Source of the DNA: a bacterium
GTDB taxonomy: Bacteria > Bacillota > Clostridia > Oscillospirales > CAG-272
NCBI GenBank assembly: GCA_004558975.1
Contig: SFZB01000013.1
Span: 1 to 21,583 of the forward strand
Length of the DNA stretch: 21,583 bases
Direction of reading: 5' to 3'
Both the position numbers and the translations under genes were made by a program. Positions 1 through 6,725 of the stretch are shown here, in pieces. The notes below the pieces were generated by a model. The model saw nothing but the letters and a program-made list of their open reading frames with translations. It was not told the DNA's origin and did not search any database. Each line of letters begins with the position of its first letter. The first letter of the stretch is position 1.

Positions 1-241
1 GGTGCGTACCGGCAAACTTCTTGCTTGATCAGAGATACCGTTTGCTTGCCTGATGTATTTTCGCTGACGCGAAAATGCGTGTTCCTTTGATAATGGATTG
101 CTCTCGCTGGTACGGTAGGCGACGCGCACGGGACTAAAGCGCCCGTCGTTGCTTAAAGTTAAGGCAACCGACACGGCTTTCTTTTGTGCAAAGAACAGTC
201 AATATCGGTTGCCATTAAGCCCTCATTTAGGGCGCTTGTTC
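1..241 (+). repeat. Composite palindromic repeat, locus 1 (modules B, C, A)
   Basis: No gene is seen before the pheA stop at 227. The sequence is built from modules that recur at about 13027-13291 and 17800-18155. Module B lies at about 11-76: an arm pair GCAAAC (12-17) and GTTTGC (40-45), then a hairpin ATTTTCGC/GCGAAAAT (57-64 and 69-76). A linker, module C (about 77-162), aligns with 18089-18005 read on the other strand. Module A is the 51-bp palindrome at 163-213. Similarity continues through about 241, inside the pheA 3' end. The window edge probably cuts a further module upstream. Confidence 0.75.
163..213. repeat. 51-bp palindromic module A, copy 1
   Basis: The ends are a perfect 9-bp inverted repeat, GGCAACCGA (163-171) and TCGGTTGCC (205-213). 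The same 51-bp length and the same arms occur at 13085-13135 and 17954-18004. The inside is less conserved but can also form a short stem. Confidence 0.8.
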
Positions 242-1330
242 TGCGCTTCTCACGCTTGCCTCGTAGGAGCCGAGAACCTTGAGCCCGCTGACATACGCCG
301 AGAGCTCGTCCAGCATCCGCTTCCCTTCCTCGCTCGCCAGGTTCCCCTCCGCCTCGAGAAAGAAGAAATTGCTCCACAGCAGTTTCTTCGTCGGTCGCGA
401 CCGCAGTGACCGCATATTGAACCCGTGCGCGCCGATCGCGGCAATCGCTTTCGCGAGCGCCCCCGCCTCGTTCCGTACCGTGAACGTGAGGATAAAGCAG
501 GCGTCGCTCCTGTACGCGTGGTGCGGCACGCGGGTCATCACCGCGAAGCGGGTCGTGTTGCTCGCATTCTCATTGATGTTCGCGGCGAGGACAGTCAGCC
601 CGTAGAGCGCCGCCGCCTCGGGAGAACAGATCGCCGCCACCGTGGGGTCGCCGAGCGCGGCGACGCGGCTCGCCGCCACCGCCGTATTGGATTCTTCCTG
701 CAGCGTGTACCCCCGCGCGGCAAGGAACGGCGCACATTGTGAAAGTGCCTGCGGGTGGCTGATGACCGTCGTCACGGTGTCCGCATTCGCCCCCGTCACA
801 CCGGCGAGGCATTGAGAGACGCGCATCTCCCACACCCCGTTGATATACAGGCTCCCGAAATACGCGAGGTCCATGACCTGCGCGACGTCCCCGGCAAAAC
901 TGTTCTCGAGCGGCAGAACCGCGGCATCGCATTCCCCCGCCTCGACCGCCGTGTACGCAAGACGGAAATCCGGGTACGGGCACAGCGTCCCGTCCGGGAA
1001 AATCTTCCGCGCGGCGACGCAGGCGAACGCCCCGGGCACCCCCGCATAAGCGATGCGCTGTCCCTCCGCCACCCGGTGATTCAGGCTCTCGGAGAGCCCG
1101 AGTACGCTTTTTAAAAACAGCGGGTAATACGACCGCATGAGGTCGTCCGAGAGAGACGGCGCCACCTCGCGGACGGTCGTCTCGGGATCAACGGCGACGG
1201 ACGCCGGGAGCCCCTCCTCCCGCTGGCACGCGGCGACTTCACCGCCCGCCCGCATTCGTCTCTCGAACGCGAGCGCCAGCGCGAGATCCGCCTCCCTCAC
1301 TTCATCAATGGCTTTTTTCAGTCGATCCAT
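227..1330 (-). CDS. pheA: P-protein: chorismate mutase / prephenate dehydratase
   Basis: This 367-residue protein fits the fused enzyme that converts chorismate to prephenate and then to phenylpyruvate in phenylalanine synthesis. Residues about 1-88 are a chorismate mutase-like helical domain. Residues about 91-270 are the periplasmic-binding-like prephenate dehydratase domain, with the catalytic-type NTTRF motif near 262. Residues about 278-357 are an ACT domain that normally binds phenylalanine for feedback control; the usual ESRP motif reads RSRP here. The start is supported by AGGAG seven bases upstream. The mutase part looks degenerate: the position of the catalytic lysine (K39 in E. coli) is Gln36, and no clear equivalents of R11 and R51 are seen. 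The last codons and the stop lie in a dispersed repeat. Monocistronic. Confidence 0.92.
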   Translation of the reverse strand: MDRLKKAIDEVREADLALALAFERRMRAGGEVAACQREEGLPASVAVDPETTVREVAPSLSDDLMRSYYPLFLKSVLGLSESLNHRVAEGQRIAYAGVPGAFACVAARKIFPDGTLCPYPDFRLAYTAVEAGECDAAVLPLENSFAGDVAQVMDLAYFGSLYINGVWEMRVSQCLAGVTGANADTVTTVISHPQALSQCAPFLAARGYTLQEESNTAVAASRVAALGDPTVAAICSPEAAALYGLTVLAANINENASNTTRFAVMTRVPHHAYRSDACFILTFTVRNEAGALAKAIAAIGAHGFNMRSLRSRPTKKLLWSNFFFLEAEGNLASEEGKRMLDELSAYVSGLKVLGSYEASVRSAEQAP

Positions 1331-1350
1331 AGTGTGTCTCCTTTTGTATG

Positions 1351-1379
1351 ACTATACACGCAAGCGCGCGATTTGTCAA
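1351..1379 (-). promoter_or_regulatory. Sigma-A promoter of pheA
   Basis: On the minus strand, TTGACA (1374-1379) is followed by a 17-bp spacer and TATAGT (1351-1356). The pheA start codon lies about 20 bases downstream of the -10 box, behind an AGGAG ribosome binding site. No T-box or attenuator fits in so short a leader. Confidence 0.8.
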
Positions 1380-1400
1380 GGCGGAGCCGCGTCCGCCGCC

Positions 1401-1429
1401 TTGATTTCGGTGACGCGGTGTGCTAGAAT
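1401..1429 (+). promoter_or_regulatory. Promoter of dusB
   Basis: TTGATT (1401-1406), a 17-bp spacer, and TAGAAT (1424-1429) preceded by TG at 1421-1422 (extended -10). It lies 31 bases before the chosen GTG start and is divergent from the pheA promoter. Confidence 0.65.
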
Positions 1430-1460
1430 AGTCACAAATACTTTTACCGGGAGGTGCGCC

Positions 1461-2459
1461 GTGCAGATCGGCTCCGTCCTCTTTCCGCACGGGCTGTTTC
1501 TCGGCCCGATGGCGGGTTATACCGACTTCGCAATGCGTACCGTCTGCCGCGAAATGGGTGCGGAGGGGCTCGTCACCGAGATGGTGAGCGCCAAGGCGGT
1601 CGTTTTCGGCGACCGCAAGACGATCCCCCTCGCAAGAGTCTCGGCGGAAGAATGCCCTTGTGCCGTCCAACTCTTCGGGCACGAGCCGGAGGTTCTTGCC
1701 GAAGCGGCGCGCATCGTCGCCGCAGGCGTCGGCGGGGGTGTCGCCCCGACTATGATTGACCTCAACATGGGTTGCCCCGTGCATAAGATCGTCTCGGGCG
1801 GAGACGGCTCCGCCCTCATGCGCGACCCCGCGCTTGCGGAACGCATTGTCCGCGCCGTGCGGGACGCTGTGAAAATCCCCGTCACGGTCAAGCTTCGCCT
1901 CGGCTGGGACGAGGCCCATCGGAACGCCCCCGAGGTCGCCCGCGCGGCGGAGAGCGGCGGTGCCGACGCCGTGTTTGTCCACGGCAGGACGCGCACGCAG
2001 TTCTACGCCGGGACGGCAGACTACCGCGGTATCGGTGAGGTGGTGCGTGCCGTCTCCCTCCCCGTCATCGGGAACGGCGACGTGCGTGACGCCGAGGGGG
2101 GCGCGCGCCTGCTCCGCGAGAGCGGCTGCGCCGGGATCATGGTCGGACGCGGCGCCGTCGGCAATCCCTTTCTCTTCCGCACCCTTGCGGCGCTCCTCTC
2201 GGGACAGCCACTCCCCCCGCCCCCGACGGCGGCGGAAAAATACGCTGTCGCAAAACGGCAGCTCACCCTCGCCGCCAAAGAAAAAGGCGAGAGCGTCGCC
2301 GTGCTCGAAGCCCGCAAGCACCTCGGCGAGTACCTGCGCGGCATCCGCGGCGGGAGCGCTGCCCGGGCGGAAATCTTCCGCGCCGAGAGCGCCGGGGAAA
2401 TGCTCCGCATCCTCGCGGCGGCGCTTTCCGTGCCGCCCGACCCCGACGGGGAGATATAA
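1461..2459 (+). CDS. dusB: tRNA-dihydrouridine synthase (DusB type)
   Basis: An FMN enzyme that reduces uridine to dihydrouridine in the D-loop of tRNA. The 332-residue product has the family landmarks: LGPMAGYTD near residues 14-22, NMGCPVHKI with the catalytic Cys105, VKLRLGW near 143-149, the HGRTRTQFYAG motif from His174, and the FMN-phosphate-binding IGNGDV and GIMVGRGAVGNP segments. The GTG at 1461 was chosen because GGGAGGTG sits just upstream and translation from here begins right before the conserved N-terminal strand; the open frame extends further upstream but without family similarity. It ends at a strong terminator and is convergent with nrdG. Confidence 0.92.
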   Translation: MQIGSVLFPHGLFLGPMAGYTDFAMRTVCREMGAEGLVTEMVSAKAVVFGDRKTIPLARVSAEECPCAVQLFGHEPEVLAEAARIVAAGVGGGVAPTMIDLNMGCPVHKIVSGGDGSALMRDPALAERIVRAVRDAVKIPVTVKLRLGWDEAHRNAPEVARAAESGGADAVFVHGRTRTQFYAGTADYRGIGEVVRAVSLPVIGNGDVRDAEGGARLLRESGCAGIMVGRGAVGNPFLFRTLAALLSGQPLPPPPTAAEKYAVAKRQLTLAAKEKGESVAVLEARKHLGEYLRGIRGGSAARAEIFRAESAGEMLRILAAALSVPPDPDGEI

Positions 2460-2505
2460 CCGCACACCGACCTATCATTCCGCGGCAACCTTTGTCAAAG
2501 CAGCA

Positions 2506-2543
2506 GCGCGGCGCCCGATTTTTCGGGCGCCGCGCCGTGTTTT
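2506..2543 (+). terminator. Rho-independent terminator of dusB
   Basis: A 13-bp GC-rich perfect stem (2506-2518 with 2523-2535), a T-rich 4-base loop, then GTGTTTT followed by further T-rich sequence. On the opposite strand the hairpin also lies about 100 bases past nrdG, but without a good T-run there. Confidence 0.8.
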
Positions 2544-2634
2544 CATTTTGTTTTAAGCGCTTTCTTCTTTTCTTTCAAACGCTTTTTGCTTTGTTTTTCG
2601 GCGTTTCCGCTCTGCTTTTCGACCGTGATTTCTT

Positions 2635-3189
2635 TCAGTCGTTTTTGGGGCTCTTTGCCGAGCGCTCGGGGAGCGCATACGGCACGGGTCTGCCCGTCGC
2701 GAGCGATGCCTGCGCGTCGAGGATCCGCTGATTGGCGGAGCCGCGGAACACGAGCGAGATGTCCGCACGATCGGCGTCGAACCGCCCGTCCACGAGCACG
2801 TCGATCATGCCGAGCATTTTCCGCGTCAGCGGGGTCACGCACCGGGCGGTATCGCCCGTGAGCTCCTCATAGGTGAACCCGGAGTAGCACCAAATGTCCT
2901 TCTCCGGCAGCTCCCGCCGCACGCGGGCGAGGAGTGCTACCAGCGTCGCCTGATTCTCGGGCTCGAAGGGCTCGCCCCCGAGCAGGGTCAGTCCGCGGAT
3001 ATAGGAGGGGCGCAGGGCGTCGAGCAGTTCCTGCTCGGTCGCCTGCGTGTAGAGCGTGCCGTAGCCGAAATTCCACGCGACTTGATTGAAGCAGCCGGGG
3101 CAGGCATGGCGGCAGCCCGAGACGAACAGCGAGACGCGCACGCCGACGCCGTTCGCGATATCGTATTTCTTGATCGTCGCGACGTTCAT
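2635..3189 (-). CDS. nrdG: Anaerobic ribonucleotide reductase-activating protein
   Basis: A radical-SAM activase of 184 residues that installs the glycyl radical on NrdD. The [4Fe-4S] cluster motif CX3CX2C is at Cys26, Cys30 and Cys33, followed by WNFGYG and the SAM-contacting GGEPF at residues 71-75. The length is usual for the family. Its ATG overlaps the nrdD stop codon (ATGA), so the two are translationally coupled. The last roughly 15 residues (rich in K, S and P) are a non-conserved tail. Downstream, 2543-2640 is strikingly pyrimidine-rich on the plus strand. Confidence 0.94.
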   Translation of the reverse strand: MNVATIKKYDIANGVGVRVSLFVSGCRHACPGCFNQVAWNFGYGTLYTQATEQELLDALRPSYIRGLTLLGGEPFEPENQATLVALLARVRRELPEKDIWCYSGFTYEELTGDTARCVTPLTRKMLGMIDVLVDGRFDADRADISLVFRGSANQRILDAQASLATGRPVPYALPERSAKSPKND

Positions 3190-5366
3190 CAGAGGTGCAG
3201 GACTCTTTCCTTGATTTCCTGGGTTCTGCCCTGGTTCCAGAACTGCGTGCCGATATAACCGCAGGTGCGGCGCGCCACGTTCATGCGGCTCTGGTCACGG
3301 TTACCGCACTTCGGGCATTCCCACACGAGTTTCCCCGTCTCGTCGGTCACGATGCGAATCTCCCCGTCGTAACCGCACGCCTGGCAGTAGTCGCTCTTGG
3401 TATTGAGTTCGGCGTACATGATGTGGTCGTAGATGAAGTGCATGACGGACAGCACCGCGTCGATGTTGTTCGACATATTCGGCACCTCGACGTAGGAGAT
3501 AGCACCTCCGGGCGAGAGCGCCTGGAACTTCGCCTCGAGCGCGAGCTTATCGAACGCGTCGATCGGCTCCGTCACATGGACATGGTAGCTGTTCGTGATA
3601 TAGTTCTTGTCCGTGACGCCGGGGACGATGCCGAACCGCTTCTGCAGGCACTTCGCGAACTTGTAGGTCGTGCTTTCGAGCGGCGTGCCGTAGAGCGAGT
3701 AGTCGATGTTCTCGGCGGCTTTCCACTTCGCGGTGTACTCGTTGAGTTTCTTCATAATGGCGAGCCCGAGTGCTTCCCCTTCGGGTTCGGTGAGTTTCTT
3801 GCCCGTGAGGGAGTAAACGCATTCCCAGAGCCCGGCATACCCGAGCGACAGGGTGGAATACCCGCCGTGCAGATAGCGGTCGATCGTCTCGCCCTTCTTC
3901 AGGCGCGCGAGCGCGCCGTGCTGCCAGAGGATCGGCGCCGCGTCCGAGAGCGTACCCGTCAGGCGCTCATGCCGGCACTGGAGCGCGCGATGGCAGAGCT
4001 CCATGCGCTCGTCGAAGATCTCCCAGAAGCGATCCATGTCGTGCTCCGCCGACAGCCCGATGTCCACGAGGTTGACGGTGACGACGCCCTGGTTGAAGCG
4101 CCCGTAATATTTCGGCTTGCCGTTTTCGTCCACGAAAGGCGTCAGGAAACTGCGGCAGCCCATGCAGGTGTAACAATGCCCCTCGCCGTTCTTGTCGATC
4201 TTGGTCTCGAGCATGATTTTCTCGGAAATATAGTCCGGCACCATGCGCTTCGCGGTGCATTCCGCGGCGAGACGGGTGAGGTAGTAGTAGGGCGAGCCCT
4301 CCTCGACGTTATCGTCCTCGAGGACGTAAATGAGCTTCGGGAAAGCGGGCGTGACCCACACGCCGTCCTCATTCTTGACCCCCTGATACCGCTGACGGAG
4401 CGTCTCCTCGATGATGAGGGCGAGATCCGCCTTTTCGCGCGGGTTGCGCGCTTCGTTCAGGTACATGAACACGGTCACGAACGGCGCCTGTCCGTTCGTC
4501 GTCATGAGCGTCACGACCTGGTACTGAATGGTCTGTACGCCGCGGCGGATTTCCTCGCGGAGCCGCCCCTCGACGATCTTCGAGAGCGTTTCTTCATCCG
4601 GCTCAACCCCGAGGCTTGCCGCCTCCTCGCGCGCGCTTTCGCGGATTTTGCGGCGGGAGATATCGACAAAGGGCGCAAGGTGCGTCAGGCTGATGGACTG
4701 CCCGCCGTACTGGCTGCTCGCCACCTGCGCGATGATCTGCGTCGCGATGTTGCAGGCGGTGGAGAAGCTGTGCGGCTTCTCGATCTTCGTCCCGCTGATG
4801 ACCGTGCCGTTCTCGAGCATATCCTCGAGGTTCACGAGGTCGCAGTTGTGCATATGCTGGGCAAAATAGTCCGAGTCATGGAAATGGATGAGGCCCGCTT
4901 TGTGCGCCTCCACGATGTCGGCAGGGAGCAGGATACGGTCGGTCAGATCCCGGCTGACCTCACCCGCCATGTAGTCGCGCTGGACGGAGTTGACGGTCGG
5001 GTTCTTGTTCGAGTTCTCCTGCTTGACCTCTTCATTATTACATTCAATCAGCGAGAGAATCCGGTCGTCGGTCGTGTTCTTTTTACGGGCGAGAGAACGG
5101 ATATAGCGGTACTTGATATAGTTCCGCGCCACATCGAACGCACCGTGCCGCATGATCTGCCCCTCGACGGCGTCCTGGATCTCCTCCACGCCGAGCGCGC
5201 GCCCCATGCTCTCCCCGAGGTTACGCACATAGCGCTCGATCTCGAGGATGGCTTCTTCCGAGAGGCGGTCTGCCTCCGGGACGGTCTCGTTGGCTTTTCG
5301 GATGGCGGTGCAGATTTTCGACCCGTCATAGGCGGCTTGCGCGCCGCTGCGTTTGATGATATTCAT
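3189..5366 (-). CDS. nrdD: Anaerobic ribonucleoside-triphosphate reductase (class III)
   Basis: Reduces ribonucleoside triphosphates to deoxyribonucleotides without oxygen, using a glycyl radical; cytosolic, partner of NrdG. The 725-residue chain starts with an ATP-cone regulatory domain (about 1-95, IIKRSGAQAAYD onward). A ten-stranded barrel core follows. Near the C-terminus are a zinc site made by Cys661, Cys664, Cys684 and Cys687 and the glycyl-radical motif RRTCGY, with Gly703 as the radical residue. The ATG at 5366 has AGGAG close upstream and begins at the conserved domain; the 28 further upstream in-frame residues are rejected. Two NrdR-box-like sites in its promoter suggest repression by NrdR. 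Confidence 0.96.
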   Translation of the reverse strand: MNIIKRSGAQAAYDGSKICTAIRKANETVPEADRLSEEAILEIERYVRNLGESMGRALGVEEIQDAVEGQIMRHGAFDVARNYIKYRYIRSLARKKNTTDDRILSLIECNNEEVKQENSNKNPTVNSVQRDYMAGEVSRDLTDRILLPADIVEAHKAGLIHFHDSDYFAQHMHNCDLVNLEDMLENGTVISGTKIEKPHSFSTACNIATQIIAQVASSQYGGQSISLTHLAPFVDISRRKIRESAREEAASLGVEPDEETLSKIVEGRLREEIRRGVQTIQYQVVTLMTTNGQAPFVTVFMYLNEARNPREKADLALIIEETLRQRYQGVKNEDGVWVTPAFPKLIYVLEDDNVEEGSPYYYLTRLAAECTAKRMVPDYISEKIMLETKIDKNGEGHCYTCMGCRSFLTPFVDENGKPKYYGRFNQGVVTVNLVDIGLSAEHDMDRFWEIFDERMELCHRALQCRHERLTGTLSDAAPILWQHGALARLKKGETIDRYLHGGYSTLSLGYAGLWECVYSLTGKKLTEPEGEALGLAIMKKLNEYTAKWKAAENIDYSLYGTPLESTTYKFAKCLQKRFGIVPGVTDKNYITNSYHVHVTEPIDAFDKLALEAKFQALSPGGAISYVEVPNMSNNIDAVLSVMHFIYDHIMYAELNTKSDYCQACGYDGEIRIVTDETGKLVWECPKCGNRDQSRMNVARRTCGYIGTQFWNQGRTQEIKERVLHL

Positions 5367-5439
5367 ATGTTTTCTCCTTGGTGCTGTCAAGCGTAAATAT
5401 TGTAACACACACCCGCTCGGTTTGCAAGAGCAAACGACA

Positions 5440-5468
5440 AAATAGCACAAGATTTAGTGTTTTGTCAA
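5440..5468 (-). promoter_or_regulatory. Promoter of nrdDG
   Basis: On the minus strand TTGACA (5463-5468), a 17-bp spacer and a weaker -10 CTATTT (5440-5445). The spacer is occupied by NrdR-box-like site 1. The leader to the nrdD start is about 70 bases. Confidence 0.6.
5445..5460. promoter_or_regulatory. NrdR-box-like palindrome 1
   Basis: A 16-bp site, GCACAAGATTTAGTGT, close to the established NrdR consensus (ACAC, AT-rich centre, GTGT). It lies between the -35 and -10 boxes of nrdDG, so binding would block RNA polymerase. The nrdR gene itself is not in the window. Confidence 0.75.
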
Positions 5469-5476
5469 AAGTATCG

Positions 5477-5492
5477 ACACAAAATATAGTGA
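5477..5492. promoter_or_regulatory. NrdR-box-like palindrome 2
   Basis: A 16-bp site, ACACAAAATATAGTGA, lying 32 bp (three helical turns) from site 1, just upstream of the nrdDG -35 box. Paired boxes at three-turn spacing are the known NrdR arrangement. Confidence 0.75.
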
Positions 5493-5936
5493 TTTTTTAC
5501 AGATTGCAAAGGTTGCCCTCTTTGGAAAATGATGGGGCTCCTGTCGTCGGCGTTGCGCCGTGTTCCCGGGCGCCCTGCCGTCGCATGCTTTTGTTTTACG
5601 TGCTGTCGTGTGCTGTCGTGCCCCGTCGTCCCCCCCGGGGCGACGCCCCCGACCCCGCCGTCAAAAATTGTCGGAGGGACGCCGCCGGGCGCGCCGAGAC
5701 GGGGCATCGGCGCACGCAAAAACGACCCCGCGACACGGGTGCGGAGATTCCATGCCGCACGGGCACCTGCGAAAAATCCCGGAATTGCGCCCCGGGGACG
5801 CTTTCACCGTCAGAACCCGCGCCGCACGGGCGCCCGGGAAAATAGTCTCGTGCGTTTGATACGGTTGTTTGCGAAATCCTCGCCCCACACCACACGGACA
5901 CCGACGAAAAAAGTCAGTGCCGCCGCTGTGCACCTC
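5493..5936. other. Intergenic region, no supported gene
   Basis: Open frames here on both strands are proline/arginine-rich by-products of high GC, with no ribosome binding site or family features. Visible structure: a perfect 10-bp direct duplication GTGCTGTCGT at about 5600-5619, a C/G-rich imperfect hairpin around 5627-5650, and three diverged copies of a CCGCACGGGC-like motif followed by an A-run, at 5755, 5822 and 5890 (spacing 67 and 68 bp). Confidence 0.5.
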
Positions 5937-5966
5937 TTGATTTCCCGCCCGCACGCATGATAAGAT
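5937..5966 (+). promoter_or_regulatory. Putative promoter of the HAD/DUF2264 unit
   Basis: TTGATT (5937-5942), an 18-bp spacer and TAAGAT (5961-5966) with an upstream TG at 5958-5959 (extended -10). The start codon follows 30 bases later. Confidence 0.55.
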
Positions 5967-5996
5967 AAAAGCAGTACACAGGGAAAGGTGACGACA

Positions 5997-6701
5997 ATGA
6001 AACGGGTGGTTCTTCTCGACCTTGACGATACGCTCCTCGACTTCGGCAAAGCGGAAAAACGCGCGATGTGCCGCACGCTGACGGAGTGGCATCTGCCCAC
6101 CGATGACGCGACGCTCGCGCTCTACAGCCGCATCAATGACGCCTACTGGAAACGCTTTGAGCGCGGGGAGATCGACCGCCGGGAGGTTCTCGTCGGGCGG
6201 TTCCGCGACTTTTTCGCGGCGCTCGGCGTGCGCGATACCGACGCCGAAGCGGTGCAGAACCGCTATGAGACCCTGCTTGCAGAGGGGCATTGGTTCGTGC
6301 CGGGCGCAGAGGAACTCCTGCCCGCGCTCGCACCGCACTACGACCTCTATCTGGCGTCGAACGGCACAGAGAAAGTCCAGATGGGACGCCTCACAAGCGC
6401 GGGGATCCTCCCCTATTTCCGGGGGCTCTTCCTCTCGGAGCACATCGGCGCGGCGAAGCCGAGTGCCGCGTTCTTTGACGCCGTATTCGCCGCGATCGGC
6501 GAGGAGCGCCGGAGAGGCGCCGTCATGGTCGGCGACAGCCTGACGTCCGACATCCGCGGCGGCATCGACGCGGGGCTCGTCACCGTCTGGTTCAACCCCC
6601 GCGGCAAAGCCAAGGACCCCGCCGTCACCCCCGATAAGATCATTACGTCACTCGGCGAGTTGCCCGATTTTCTAGGATCCCTACCGTCCTTAAATGCCTG
6701 A
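5997..6701 (+). CDS. HAD-superfamily phosphatase, YjjG/YfnB-like
   Basis: A 234-residue haloacid dehalogenase-type hydrolase. Motif I DLDDT supplies nucleophile Asp8 and acid/base Asp10, motif II is the Ser in LASNGT (about 120), motif III the Lys in AAKPS (about 150), and motif IV is GDSLTSD (about 178). The helical cap between motifs I and II resembles the YjjG/YfnB group, known as pyrimidine nucleotide or sugar-phosphate phosphatases; the substrate cannot be read from sequence. The ATG at 5997 has AAAGGTG at proper distance; a GTG at 5988 in the same frame overlaps that ribosome binding site. It is 24 bases upstream of the DUF2264 gene, so probably an operon. Confidence 0.85.
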   Translation: MKRVVLLDLDDTLLDFGKAEKRAMCRTLTEWHLPTDDATLALYSRINDAYWKRFERGEIDRREVLVGRFRDFFAALGVRDTDAEAVQNRYETLLAEGHWFVPGAEELLPALAPHYDLYLASNGTEKVQMGRLTSAGILPYFRGLFLSEHIGAAKPSAAFFDAVFAAIGEERRRGAVMVGDSLTSDIRGGIDAGLVTVWFNPRGKAKDPAVTPDKIITSLGELPDFLGSLPSLNA

Positions 6702-6725
6702 CAGCCAACCAAAAGGAGACCGATC

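Noticed and set aside
2543..2660. Lys/Glu-rich minus-strand reading past nrdG that might be a frameshifted NrdG tail
   Set aside because: NrdG already has its full family length before this point; the purine bias of the strand explains the Lys/Glu-rich translation.
3195..5396. 733-residue open frame antisense to nrdD
   Set aside because: A shadow of the high-GC nrdD codon pattern; no ribosome binding site or recognisable domains, while the opposite strand is an unmistakable nrdD.
5529..5960. 143-residue plus-strand frame with a hydrophobic, Cys-rich start resembling a signal peptide
   Set aside because: It is Pro/Arg-rich, has no ribosome binding site, overlaps the intergenic repeats and the HAD promoter, and looks like a GC-rich random frame.
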